Shown here: piece by piece, positions 16,957 through 29,200 of the stretch
How the letters are laid out: every line of letters starts with the position of its first letter
How positions within the stretch are numbered: position 1 is the first letter of the stretch
DNA from: Sulfurospirillaceae bacterium
GTDB taxonomy: Bacteria; Campylobacterota; Campylobacteria; Campylobacterales; Sulfurospirillaceae
Direction of reading: 5' to 3'
NCBI GenBank assembly: GCA_028684065.1
Contig: JAQUGO010000003.1
Coordinates: 300,618-364,617 of the forward strand
Length of the DNA stretch: 64,000 nt
Notes under the pieces: generated by a model
Seen by the model: the letters and a program-made list of their open reading frames with translations, nothing else
Told to the model about the DNA's origin: nothing
The model's database searches: none
Translations under genes and position numbers: made by a program

Positions 16957-19072
16957 TGATTGTGATAGTTTCCAAAAAGATATTAATTGGCTTGCCCAAG
17001 AATGCTCACTCCCCTATTTTGCTACTTCAAGGCTTTCCAAGCTTAAACATCACCAATTTATTGAAAAACTCCAAAATGAGACTACATTTGATCCCTCTTT
17101 TGTGAAATCTTATTACGATAATTTTTTTAAAGCATATAATCTTGTAACACCAAAATGGACGACAATTCTTGTTGATGAATCTCTTCCTCTTTTTGCAATA
17201 ATTCCCCATATTGGTGTATGTATCATTCTTGGTAAAGCATCTAATGGATGGAAATGTGATAGTGTTGAAGGTGTCGTATATCATAATACCTTTCCAGAAG
17301 AAACTCTTTTTACACCCATTAGAGAAGAGCGGATAGCAGAAAAACAAAATACGGCTTATGCTATGTTTAAGTCCATAGCGTTAAAACAAAAAAGAACAAT
17401 TTTAACAGCCGCTATTGCAACCTTTAGTGTAAGTTTCCTAGCCTTAGGCACCTCGTTTTACAGTATGCAAGTCTATGATAGAGTCATTCCAACTCATGGT
17501 ATCTCAACATTAATCGCACTTTCTGTTGGGGTATTTATTGCTATTTTTTTAGAAATGCTTCTTAAAATTGCTCGTTCCATTGTAATGGATCATGCTTCCA
17601 TCATAATGGATAAGCGTTATTCCTTCAATATTTTTAATCGCTTTTTAATGATTAGGTTAGATGCCTTCCCCAGTAGTATTGGTAGTCTTTCAGGGCAGCT
17701 TCAAAGTTATGCAACCGTTCGCTCATTTATCTCTACGGCGGCTCTTTTCTTTACAACGGACCTTCCTTTTGCCTTTTTCTTTATTGGAATCATTACCCTT
17801 ATTGGTGGAATAAATATGGGTATTATCCCGTTAGTGTTCTTTTTCCTCTCTCTAAGCACAGCGTTTTTCTTTAAAAATAAAATTGAAATTTTAACAAAAC
17901 AATCTGTTGCCGCTTCAAATAAAAAATTGGGACTTTTAGTTGAAAGTGTTGAAAAAGCTGAAATTCTAAAAGCATCTGGCCATGGATTTGCTGTATCGAA
18001 TCGATGGAATGCTTTAACCGAAGATGCATTAAATGATGATATGGCAATCAAACACTACAGTGAATTTTCATCCCATATGGCATCCTTTTTGCAACAGCTT
18101 AGTTATATTTTACTTGTTGGCGTTGGTGCTTATTTAGCAAGTACAACCGATAAATTGACAATGGGTGGATTGATAGCTATTTCTATTCTTTCGGGGCGAG
18201 CCTTAACGCCATTAGCAAGCTTACCCAATATTTTTGTGCAATGGGCAAGAGCAAAAATGTCACTTAGTGATTTAGATAGAATTTACGCCCTTCCCTTAGA
18301 CAATGAAGGCATTGATAGACCTTTAACACCTGCTATTTTAAACCCAAGTTATCTTTGTAGAAATGTAAAATTTAGTTATTCTCAAGAGTCTCGCCCTATT
18401 AGCATTGAAAATTTGAATATTAAAGCAGGAGAAAAGGTTGCTATTTTAGGGGCTATTGGTTCAGGTAAATCAACGATTCTTAAAATTTTAGCCGCACTCT
18501 ATGCGCCTCATGAAGGTGATATTTTATTGGATGGAATTGATATTACAAAAATAGCACGAGATCGTCTTAGCAGTATTATTGGGTATTTACCTCAAGATAT
18601 TAAATTAGTTTCAGGCACACTTCGTGACAATCTTACACTAGGTTTGGTGGGAATTGATGATGCAATTATTATGGAAATGGCAAAAAAAACCGGATTGATT
18701 ATCCTCATCAATGCTCTTTCAAAAGGGCTTGACAGCATTGTTCCTGAAGGTGGTAATAATGTTTCAGGTGGGCAAAAACAGCTTATTGCGCTTACGCGAT
18801 TATTGTTATCCCGTCCTCAAATATGGCTCTTAGATGAACCTACTGCCAATATTGATGATGCGAGTGAAATGAAAATAATACAAATTCTCTCCCAAGAGAT
18901 TAAGTCAGAAGAAACTCTGATTTTGGTGACACATAAACCATCACTTTTAAGATTGGTCAATAGAATTATTATTGTGACCCCAAATGGTATCATCATGGAT
19001 GGTGCGCGTGATTTGGTTTTAAGTGAATTATCTAAAAAACAACAACTAAGCAATCAACCAAAAGGCGAATGA
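16943..19072 (+). CDS. Type I secretion ABC transporter/permease (LapB/HlyB-like)
   Basis: 709 residues. The N-terminal ~130 residues resemble a C39-like domain without a catalytic cysteine (ECSLPYFATSRLSKL), as in adhesin and RTX exporters that do not cleave a leader. Six transmembrane helices span about residues 150-430. The ATPase has Walker A GAIGSGKST (about 503-511), signature VSGGQKQ (about 606-612) and Walker B WLLDEPT. It energises one-step secretion of a C-terminally tagged protein through HlyD and TolC partners. It overlaps the TolC gene by 14 bases and the HlyD gene by 4, so all three are made together. Confidence 0.92.
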   Translation: MIVYNDCDSFQKDINWLAQECSLPYFATSRLSKLKHHQFIEKLQNETTFDPSFVKSYYDNFFKAYNLVTPKWTTILVDESLPLFAIIPHIGVCIILGKASNGWKCDSVEGVVYHNTFPEETLFTPIREERIAEKQNTAYAMFKSIALKQKRTILTAAIATFSVSFLALGTSFYSMQVYDRVIPTHGISTLIALSVGVFIAIFLEMLLKIARSIVMDHASIIMDKRYSFNIFNRFLMIRLDAFPSSIGSLSGQLQSYATVRSFISTAALFFTTDLPFAFFFIGIITLIGGINMGIIPLVFFFLSLSTAFFFKNKIEILTKQSVAASNKKLGLLVESVEKAEILKASGHGFAVSNRWNALTEDALNDDMAIKHYSEFSSHMASFLQQLSYILLVGVGAYLASTTDKLTMGGLIAISILSGRALTPLASLPNIFVQWARAKMSLSDLDRIYALPLDNEGIDRPLTPAILNPSYLCRNVKFSYSQESRPISIENLNIKAGEKVAILGAIGSGKSTILKILAALYAPHEGDILLDGIDITKIARDRLSSIIGYLPQDIKLVSGTLRDNLTLGLVGIDDAIIMEMAKKTGLIILINALSKGLDSIVPEGGNNVSGGQKQLIALTRLLLSRPQIWLLDEPTANIDDASEMKIIQILSQEIKSEETLILVTHKPSLLRLVNRIIIVTPNGIIMDGARDLVLSELSKKQQLSNQPKGE

Positions 19073-20241
19073 TGAGAAATACTATTCCTTATGATTATAA
19101 AATAAATCCTCTTTTGTTGATTTTTGGGTCTTTGTTTGTTGTGATTATCCCTTTTTGTATTTGGGCATCATGGGCAGAATTAGATCAAATTTCACATGCA
19201 CAAGGTCAAGTGATGGCTACGGCTAAAACGCAAACGATTCAGTCTCCCATTGATGGTGTTATCAGTGATATTCTAGTCAAAGAAGGTCAAAAAGTCACGG
19301 AGAAAGAGCTTCTTATTTCGCTTGAAAAAGATAAAGGGAAAGCAGCTTATGATGATAGTAAATCAAAAGTTGCTGCATTAAAAGCGGCTTTAGTGAGATT
19401 ACATGCAGAGGTATACGGTAAAGAATTGAGCTTTCCTTCGGAGATACAAAAAGAGTATCCTGAATTTGTTTCGAATCAAAAAGAGTTATTTAAAAAACGA
19501 CAAAAAGCACTCCACGATGAAACGGCAGCTTTACAAGAATCTCTTTCTCTTGTTGAAGAAGAACTTAAGAACACATTACCTTTGTTAAAAACGGGAGATA
19601 TTGGCTCTTCTGAAATTATACGTTTAAAAAAGCAAGTGGCCGACCTAAAAGGTCAAATTGCCAATAAAATCAACAAATACTTTCAAGATTCTCAGTCAGA
19701 AATGACAAAGATTGAGGAAGACCTTTCCAGTAAAGAGCAAGAATTTACGGATAGAAAGATTACTTTAGAATGGGCAGATATTTACTCCCCTATGGATGCT
19801 ATCGTTAAAAATATCTTGATTACTACCAAAGGAGCGAGGGTTCGCGGCGGTGATATTATTATGGAACTGGTTCCGTTTGGAGATACCCTTCTGATTGAGG
19901 CTAAGTTACCACCTACTGATATCTCTTTTGTCAAAAAAGGACAACGTGCTGCTGTAAAACTTGATGCTTATGATTATAGTATTTATGGAATTTTTGATGG
20001 TGAAGTTGTTTACATCAGTCCTGATACCTTAATCGAAAAAACAGCTCAAGGTGAAAAGCCCTATTTCCGTGTGCATATTAAATTAGACCAGACAAAACTG
20101 ATTGCTAAAAATGGTAAAGCCATTGAAGTGAGTCCTGGTATGACGACACAGGTCGACATCATCACTGGTTCGAGAACGGTTCTTCGTTACCTTACCAAAC
20201 CAATCACCAAAACCTTGTCAGAAGCCTTTCACGAGAAATAA
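19069..20241 (+). CDS. HlyD family membrane fusion protein
   Basis: 390 residues. A single N-terminal transmembrane helix lies at about residues 14-33 (LLLIFGSLFVVIIPFCIWASW). The lipoyl/barrel half-motif IQSPIDGVISDILVKEGQKVTEKELL is followed by a coiled-coil hairpin (about residues 95-235). The second lipoyl half is WADIYSPMDAIVKNILITTKGARVRGGDII, followed by a beta-barrel domain. It is the periplasmic adaptor joining the ABC exporter to TolC. At 390 aa it is LapC/HlyD-sized. It ends the secretion operon, and a strong hairpin follows within 6 bases of the stop. Confidence 0.92.
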   Translation: MMRNTIPYDYKINPLLLIFGSLFVVIIPFCIWASWAELDQISHAQGQVMATAKTQTIQSPIDGVISDILVKEGQKVTEKELLISLEKDKGKAAYDDSKSKVAALKAALVRLHAEVYGKELSFPSEIQKEYPEFVSNQKELFKKRQKALHDETAALQESLSLVEEELKNTLPLLKTGDIGSSEIIRLKKQVADLKGQIANKINKYFQDSQSEMTKIEEDLSSKEQEFTDRKITLEWADIYSPMDAIVKNILITTKGARVRGGDIIMELVPFGDTLLIEAKLPPTDISFVKKGQRAAVKLDAYDYSIYGIFDGEVVYISPDTLIEKTAQGEKPYFRVHIKLDQTKLIAKNGKAIEVSPGMTTQVDIITGSRTVLRYLTKPITKTLSEAFHEK

Positions 20242-20246
20242 AACGA

Positions 20247-20277
20247 TAACCCTAGAAACGTTATGTTTCTAGGGTTA
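20247..20277. terminator. Bidirectional terminator between secretion operon and adhesin
   Basis: A 13-bp perfect stem: TAACCCTAGAAAC (20247-20259) and GTTTCTAGGGTTA (20265-20277) with a 5-base loop. It lies between the HlyD stop and the convergent adhesin stop. A-runs and T-runs on the two sides let it act as an intrinsic terminator in both directions. Confidence 0.85.
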
Positions 20278-20292
20278 AAAGAAAGCATTTAA

Positions 20293-23200
20293 TTAGATTA
20301 TTACGGCAGTGTGAACTTGTAGTGTATATATGTCTAATGTATAAGGTACATAGCCATTTACTTCCGTACCAGCTGTCCAAGCAGATAAATCTAATGTATC
20401 ATTGCTATTGATATCGATAGTAAGGGTATCATTGACTCCTAGTCTTAATACATCCGCAGCTGTGAGTATAATGGTATCTGGCGTACTTCCATCATCTAGT
20501 GCATTAATTTTACCAAGGGCACCATTATAAATCGAAGATAATCCACTTAAATCAAGTGAGACACTCCCCGCAAGTGTTAATGTGTCAACACCTGAATCTT
20601 GTGTGATAATGCCTTCATATCCTACGATATTAGTGTTATTCAACCCTAATGTATTACCAAAATCTATGGCTGTCGTGATAGTATCACTATAGAACAATGT
20701 TTCTGAGTGAGTGCTTCCTACTGCCGCAATTTCAGTTTCCATAATGGTTCCATTGTCGACTTTAAATACTGCATCACCTATGTTATTAACATGTACAGTA
20801 AGATACGTACTATCCAGTGTCCAACTTCCATCAGCCACGGCACCTTCAACGAGATGTTGTGTTGTATGTTCAACATTGTTGGCATCGGTCCAAGTGCTAT
20901 AAGTCCCATCCCATACAAGTTCGATTAAACTACCCGTGGTAGAACCAGCTGTACCTCTTAGTTCTACGGCAATATGATCATTGACCCATACAGAGTAGGT
21001 ATTATTGGTATCGATAAAAGCATCACGCAATTCAGTTAGTGTTGTAGCATTGGTAGTATAACCACTTTCCCACCAATCCGTAGTTGAGGCAAGGTCAGAA
21101 GCAGTTGTAACTGTAAAGGTAGCTGTTACTTGGTTAAATCCAAATCCTGAAATATCTTCTCCTCCACTACTGACAGCTGTTTGGGCATTACTTAAAACAA
21201 GAGTCTCGACTTTTCCTCCTTCATCATTGCTTGTAATTGTTAAAGTATTATTACCATTATCAACATAGCTAAAGTTACCACTCTCATTGAGGGCAAAGAA
21301 TGGTGTTGTATACAGATAGTCGTTCCAACTTCCTGCTGTTGCATTATTAAGGTTAATATACTCAAATTCCTGTCCACCTTCATACAGTGTAAAGAAATTA
21401 GCTTGACCAGCATTAATCATTGTAGTTGCATCAAATCCACTAATTGCTACGCCTTCATTAATATCTTTGACATGGACACTAACAGATTGCGTATCTATGT
21501 CGCCATGTCCATCGCTTACTACTACGGTAACATCATAAACATTATTTCCACCACTATCTGTTGGATTTTCATAGTTTGGCGCTGTTTTGAATGTTAGAAC
21601 ACCTGTTGAACTGATATCAAACGCTGAAGCATCAAGGCCACTGAGTGAATACATAAGTGTATCATTATCACTATCTTGCGCTGTAAAGGTTTGAACATCC
21701 GTCGTATTTTCATCCACAACAAGACCCAAATTTTCACCATCATAGAGGGTAAGCATAGGAGGGTTATTGCTTGAAGAAGAAGTATTAGCATCATAAATAG
21801 TAGAGAGGACAGATTGAAATTGACTTTCATCTACGCCATAGTACCACGTTTCAGTGTAGACTGTTCCTACTGCATCGATTTCTGTTTCCATCATCGTTGT
21901 TCCATCCATTGTAAAGGCAGTTGTCCCAACGGTATCAACGCTAATGGTTAGATACGTGTTATCATTGGTCCAGCTACCTGCAATGACAGTATCTGAATCT
22001 GACCAACCCGTTTCATCAGAACCTGTTGCAAGATGAAGCGTTCCATCACTTTGAAGCTTAACATGTAAATTATTTTCACCAACACAAATGCTATAGCCAT
22101 TGCTTGGATTTGTTAAGACAGTAACCATGTCCACTAATGAGGCAAAAGGAACTGCTGAACCAGTTGTCCAGTCATCATAACCACTCACCCACCAATCTGT
22201 CGTTGTAGCAACTGTTGGTACGCTTATGACAGTGAAAGTTGCTGTTACTTGATTGAGTCCAGTCGTATCTATACTATCAATACTTGGGACAGTATGGGCA
22301 TTGCTAAAGGTAATCGTTTGTGTACCCCATATACCGGTAACCGTTAAGGTTCCACTATTATTAACAATACCGATAGTACCACCATTTCCATCAAGAGTAA
22401 ACGATGACCCGTCGTAACTATAGTCTGTATATGTACCGCTTGTTCCTTGTACGGTAATAGTAGAAGACTCTAAATCTTCGGGATAGGCTTCAAAGAAAGT
22501 AGCACCACTACTCAACAATGAAGTAATATCGAATGCAACAGGTGTTGGTAATCCAAGAAGCTGTACGGTGCCATTAACAATCTCAAGACCTGTTGTTGTA
22601 TCGGTATTGATAATACGTGTTTGATAGTTATCTGTATCAGCCGTTGTAGCACCTTCACCAAAGATATACGTTCTGCCATTACCTACAAATCCAACAACGG
22701 CACCAACTGAACCTGTTGCTGCTTTAAAGTCAGTAAAGAATTGTGTCGCTAAATCAGGGATATTTGTTGCATCAGCGGTATATGTTGCCATTCCATTGGC
22801 ATCAACACTCCAATTGGTTGGGGCATTAGCAGAACTCCAAAGTGTCTCACCTACTCCTAAATCTATCTTTTCACCCGCTGTAAAATCAGCTAAAGTAGCA
22901 GTCGAAGAGCCAGCTTTTAAGACAAATGTATCTGTTCCACCAAAACCAAAGAAAACATCACCATATGTTGTATCTGCTGTTATGGTGTCAGCATTAGCTG
23001 TTCCTAAAAATATGTGGCTCATTGATTTGATTGCATTTCCAGCATTATCATAGGCTACAGCCCGAGTATTAGTGAGTGAGGCTTGCTCTCCAACACTAAT
23101 GGTTGAATCTCCATTACCATCAAATGATGCTGATTGCCCTACTTTTATAGTATTGTCACTTGTAAGGACTAATTTAGCTCCAAACGCACCATTAACATTG

Positions 23201-26200
23201 TTGACTATGACAGAATGGTCATCGGTTATTTTATAAATACCACTATTTCCATCTATTGTAGTCGGTGCTAAAGTATCATAAGTAAAGGTAAAATCAGTGA
23301 TATCTGATACGTTACCAGCGACATCAGTTTGCCTTACATGTAAGGTATTTTCACCTTGTGTCGCCGTTGGCTGTGTGGTTGTCCAAGTTGACCCATCACT
23401 ACTAAACTCAACAATTGCACCAACTTCTGCATTGCTTAGAGAGAGTGTTGCTATATTGGTGATTTTATCCGTTGCACTTGGTCCTGCATCGGTTACTAAG
23501 GAAACAATGGGTGCTGCTGGTGCCAATGTATCGATAGTATAATTGGTACTTGTTGCAATAGTTCCTGCATTACCAATATTATCGGTATACGAAGTAGCTA
23601 AAGTAATGACATTGCTTGCATCTTCAAGATTAACGGTTGGTGTAAAGATTGCCGTCCAAATGATATTATCACTCGTTGTTAGTGGTTCTAATATTCCATT
23701 CGCTACGGTAACATCGGCATTGCTAAAGTTTGCCACAGCTTCTGAAAATGTAATCGTTACAAGTGTTGTTTCTCCAACATTCAATGCTGAATCTGCCATA
23801 GTAATGGTGGCTGTTGGAACAATGGTATCAATAGTGATATCTTGAGTGATTGTTTGGCCACCAGACGATATGGTCAGTGTTTGAGTGCCCTCACCTAGTG
23901 CACTAATAGCTGAAGCATTTAATGTATAACTCCACGAGGTACCTGTTACAGTTGCGGCGTTACCATTGACTGTAACAGTTGCATTTGGCTCATTGGTTCC
24001 GGTAATCACAACTCCCGCCATTTTTTCAGCGGCATTGATGATGTTATCCGTTGCAACGTTATTGATGGTGACATCAACATTCTCAACCGTGATAGCAACA
24101 TTTTGTGCGGCTGAAGCATTGCCTGCAGCGTCGGTTGCCGTGACAGTAATATCATAGACATTATCTACACTAGTATCCGTAGGATTTTCAAAATCTGGAC
24201 TTGTTACAAATGTAACTGCTCCCGTCGTAGCATTAATGTTAAACAAACTCGCATCCGTTCCACCTAAAGAGTATGTGTTGGTACCATCTGCAGTTGCTGT
24301 GTAAACAGCTGTTGTTGTTGCAACATTTTCACTTACATTTACCGCTGAATTACTTGAAATAGTTGGTGCAGTGGTATCATATACAAAGGTTTGAGAAGCT
24401 TGTATTGCACTGTTTCCTGCTAAATCGCTTACATTTGCAACGAGTGTGATTTCTCCTTGACTTAATGCTTTAATAGCGGAAGAATCAACATCCAATGTCC
24501 ATGTATTACTTGTAACCGTTGCTGTATAATCAACAGAATTAAGTGTTACTGTAACTGTTTGTCCATCTTCAACACCGGACGTTGTTCCAGCAATAGACAC
24601 AGCACTTTCATCTTCAGTATCATTAACATACCCATTTGAAATGGCATTGATTGTAATGCTTGGTGCTAAAGTATCAATGGCATAGTTGGCACTGGTAGCA
24701 ATAGTTCCAACATTACCCGCAATATCTGTATAGGTTGTTGCTAAAGAGATAATATTGGTAGTAGCTTCGATAGAGGCTGTTGGTGTAAACGTTGCTGTGA
24801 AAGTGATATTATCGGTTGTTTGTAGATTGGACAAAAGACCATTTGGCGCCGTTAAATCTGCAAGTGCAAAGGCTGCTACTGCTTCACTAAAGGTAATCGT
24901 TACGGTTGAAGTATCTCCAATTTTTAAGGCACTATCATCGAGTGTAATAGTCGCTGTTGGCACTGTCGTATCAAGGGTAAAGGCAAAATCGGTTGTAGCT
25001 GAGATATTACCCGCTGTATCGGTTTGCCTTACATGTAACGTATTCGCGCCTTCACTTGCTGTTGGTTGTGTTGTGAACCAATTAGTATTATCACTACTAA
25101 ATTCAACGGTAGCACCATTGGCTGAGGCCACATTGACTGCACTGATTTTGGTAATGCTATCAGCACTGCTTGTACCTGTATCTGAAGTTAGTGTGACGTT
25201 TGGTGCTGATGGAGCCACAGAATCATACGTAAAAGTAAAATCTGTGACAGCAGAGATATTGCCAGCGGCATCTGTTTGTCTTACATGTAGAGTATTTGCA
25301 CCTTGTGTAGCGGTTGGCTGTGTGGTTGTCCAAGTTGACCCATCACTGCTAAACTCGACCGTGGCACCATTTTCTGATGTGACATTGACCGTACTTATTT
25401 GAGTGATTTTATCTGTGGCACTTGTGCCTGTATCTGAGGCTAGCGTAACGACTGGTGCTGATGGAGCCACAGAATCATAGGTAAAGTTAAAATCTGTGAC
25501 AGCAGAGATATTGCCAGCGGCATCCGTTTGTCTTACATGTAGCGTATTAGTACCTTGTGTGGCGGTTGGCTGTGTGGTTGTCCAAGTTGACCCATCATTG
25601 CTAAACTCGACCGTAGCACCATTTTCTGAAGTAACATTGACTACACTTGTTTTTGAAATGCTATCAGAACTACTTGACCCAGTATCAGAGTTTAATGTAA
25701 CGCTTGGTGCCGATGGTGCCGTTGCATCAAGGGTATAGGTTGTGCTTCGAACCGTTGCATTCCCTGCTGTATCTGTTGCTTTTATAAAAATAGTATAGTT
25801 ACCATCAGAAGGAAGAGCTGGAATTGATAAAGTTTGTACACTCCCAGTGCCAGTTCCTAAATCAGAGTAATTCGAACCATCCAAAGAGTATGCAATATTT
25901 GCCCCATTCTCTGCAGTAAAGGTAAAATCAGGTGTTGTATCATTTGATTTTCTATCTCCTAATATACCTGTATCGGATACGGTTGCTAAAGTGATAGCTG
26001 ATAATACTGGTGCAATCGTATCAATCGTAAGTCCTTGTGTTGCGACAGAAGTATTTCCAGCACTATCTACTGCTGTTGCTTTGATAGTTGCCGTTGTTCC
26101 TAATGCTTTATAATCTGCATCCCCAAGGATATAAGACCATGTTCCATTGCTTTCAGTTGTAATAGATTTTGTATTATTCGTTCCTAATTCTAAAATAATC

Positions 26201-29200
26201 GTTGTATTGGCTTCAGCTGTTCCTGAAACAAATGCACTACTAGCTTTTTCTGCTTGATTGATAGCATTATCATTAGATATAGGATCAATCATAATAGCAG
26301 AGGAATTTGTATCCACACTGATATTTTTTGTTGTTGTCGCTGTATTTCCTGCTGTGTCTGTTGAAACGATCGTGAGTGTTTCAGCACCCTCACCCATTGC
26401 CTGGATCGTAGCAGTATTGAGCGTATAACTCCATGTTGAACCTGTGACTATTGCAGCATTGCCATTAACCGTGACAGTTGAGCCTACTTCAGTCGTGCCA
26501 GAAATAGTTACACCAGCGGTTTGCTCTGCTAGATTGATAATATCGTCACTGGCAACTTTAGCTATCGTTGGTGCTATTGGATTGGTTGTATCAATCGTAA
26601 GGGCATAAGATGAACTTTGTGTTCCTTGATTGCCTCCTGCATTTTCAACAATAGCAGAAAATGTATGTGTTCCTTCTGTTAAACCTGAAGCATCAAAGCT
26701 CCACGCTGTTCCTGTAAGTGTCACTTCACCAATTTTTGTTGTTCCATCGTAAATGATAACTTTTTCACCATTGACATAGGTATCAACGGTTCCAGCAAGT
26801 GTTGGTGCTGTATTGTTAGAGATGGCAATGTTGTTGGTTATCGTTGCTATTGTTGTCGGAACAGTTGCATTAACCGTTACTGCAAATGCTGTGCTTGCGA
26901 TACCACTATTGCCTGCAGCATCAATCACAACGGATGTAAAGTTATGGGCTGTATTGCTAAGGCTTGATGTTGTAAAGGTCCAATCTGTACCATTGACAGT
27001 GGCATAACCTTTAAGGACAGCGCCATCATAAATCGCTAATTTATCTCCTACTGCTAGTGCACCACTAAGAGTCCCTGCTAAATCTAAAGTATTGTCATTG
27101 GTGGTACTACCTGCGGTAATAGCACCTGTATTTGGGTCAACATTATCTGTAATACTCGCAATGGTAACCGTATTGGTAGGACGTATTGTATCTACCGAGA
27201 TAGCATGTGTTGTCGTCGCCGTATTTCCTGCTAAATCAGTTGAAACGATAGTAAGTGTTTCTGCGCCTTCTCCCATAGCTAAGATAGCGGCTGAGGTTAG
27301 TGTATAGCTCCATGTTGTACCATTAACCGTAGCATTAGCACCATTAATGGTGACACTAGAACCAGCTTCTGTTATTCCAGAGATAGTGACACCCGCTGCT
27401 TTTTCAGCAATATTGATAACATTGTCGGCGGTAACCGTTGCAATGGTTGGTGCTGTGGGTGCTGTTGTATCTATAGTAATGGTTTGGTTGGCATAGGCTG
27501 AACCAATATTGCCAGATTGGTCGATAACACGTGCAGAAATGGTATGGGTTCCTTCGGTTAATGTTGGGGCATCAAAGGTGATATAGCCATTTGAGATATT
27601 TGTAGAGCTAATAGTCGTTGTTGCTACTTCAACGCCATCAACAATAAGAGCTACATGGTCATTGACAACGGCTGCAGCACCTGCTGTTGAGGTGACATCT
27701 AAATTGACTTTGACAGAAGGTGTGGTATCATTGGTAGGGGTTGTAATGTTAATGGTTGAGCTTCCTGGAGCTATGGTATCTAAGTATTGACTTTGAGCTT
27801 GTGAAATAGCCGCTAAATCACTTGCCGTCGATACCGCATTAGAAGCATCTATAATATTACTTTCTGCGGTTAAATCCAATCCACTAACACCATTAAGCAA
27901 ACTTCCCACAACACCAGAATCACTTAAATTGACGGCTGTTCCTGATTGTGAAGACTGGTTGACCTGTGTAACAAGATTGTTCATAATAGTAGTTTGTGCT
28001 GATGCATCTGCAGTACTCGTTTCTGCCATAATACTAATCGTAGCAATAGTCGCTGCAGCTTGTTGTGCCACTAAATTGTTAGATTGGATAGGGTCAAACG
28101 TTGTTAAGTCTGTACCATTGTCTAACCCTAAAGCTGCAACAACAGAAGCAGAAGCATCTGCTGTACTCATTCCCGTATTTGATGCTATAACCGCTTGGAC
28201 CAGTGTTGTCAATGGATTGATAACGGTTGAGCCTTCTGGAGCAGAAAGAGGCATAGTATTTGGTACACCCGTATCTATGTTAACACCACCAATAGCAATG
28301 ATAGAGCCTGCTGGTGTACTAGGTGGTAAGAAAAAATTACCATTATCATCAGTGGTGACATGGGTATTATAATCAGCCACGCCATCGTGATTAGTATCAA
28401 TCCAAAGTTGTGCGCCTCGTACATAGCCATCGGCCACTACGCCGGAGCCAAGATTTGTAATGGCAATCGCATCATTTCCTGCAATGTCTTGAATAGCATT
28501 AGCTCCACTACCTGTATAATTGATGGCAACCGCATCAGTTGTTAAAAAAGTATTTGTTAGTGTTAAGGTAATAGTATTGCCAGAGACGGTAATAGAAGTT
28601 ACAGCATTTGCTGCTCCCCCCGTTGTAATTGCAAAATCTCCTAGAAGAGGAGGATGTGTAGCATCTAATGGTGAATCATACGTGAGCACAACGGTTCCAC
28701 TGACACCATGTGCTAAAACGCCTGTAAGAACAGGGGCAACGGTATCTATTGCATAATTTGCACTTGTCGCAGTCGTTCCTACATTTCCTGCAACATCTGT
28801 ATACGAAGTTGCCAGTGTAATAATATTGGTACTATCTTCAATAGCCATTGTTGGGGTAAAAGTGGCTGTCCATGTAATATTGTTGGATGATGTAAAAGGA
28901 CTAAGTGTTCCATTTGGTGATGTAACATCTGCATTGCTAAAATTAGTGACCGCTTCGTTAAACGTAATCGTTACAGTTGCTGTTTCACCTATTTTTAATG
29001 CAGTGTCACTCATCGTGATAGTTGCAGTAGGTGCTGTTGTATCTGCAGGGGTTAATGGGGTAGCTGGCGTTGATGAACCACCGCCGCCGCCACCTGCTAC
29101 GGCTGCAACACCACCGATAGCTAAGGCCCCTAATAGAATTTGTGTAGCGCCAATGCCACCTGCGGCAACACCTCCTCCAATGGCACCTACTTCTGCTGAA

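Noticed and set aside
24970..25740. Regularly spaced near-identical repeats that could suggest a CRISPR array
   Set aside because: The units are ~255 bases long, in frame, and encode Ig-like domains; there are no short spacers and no cas genes.
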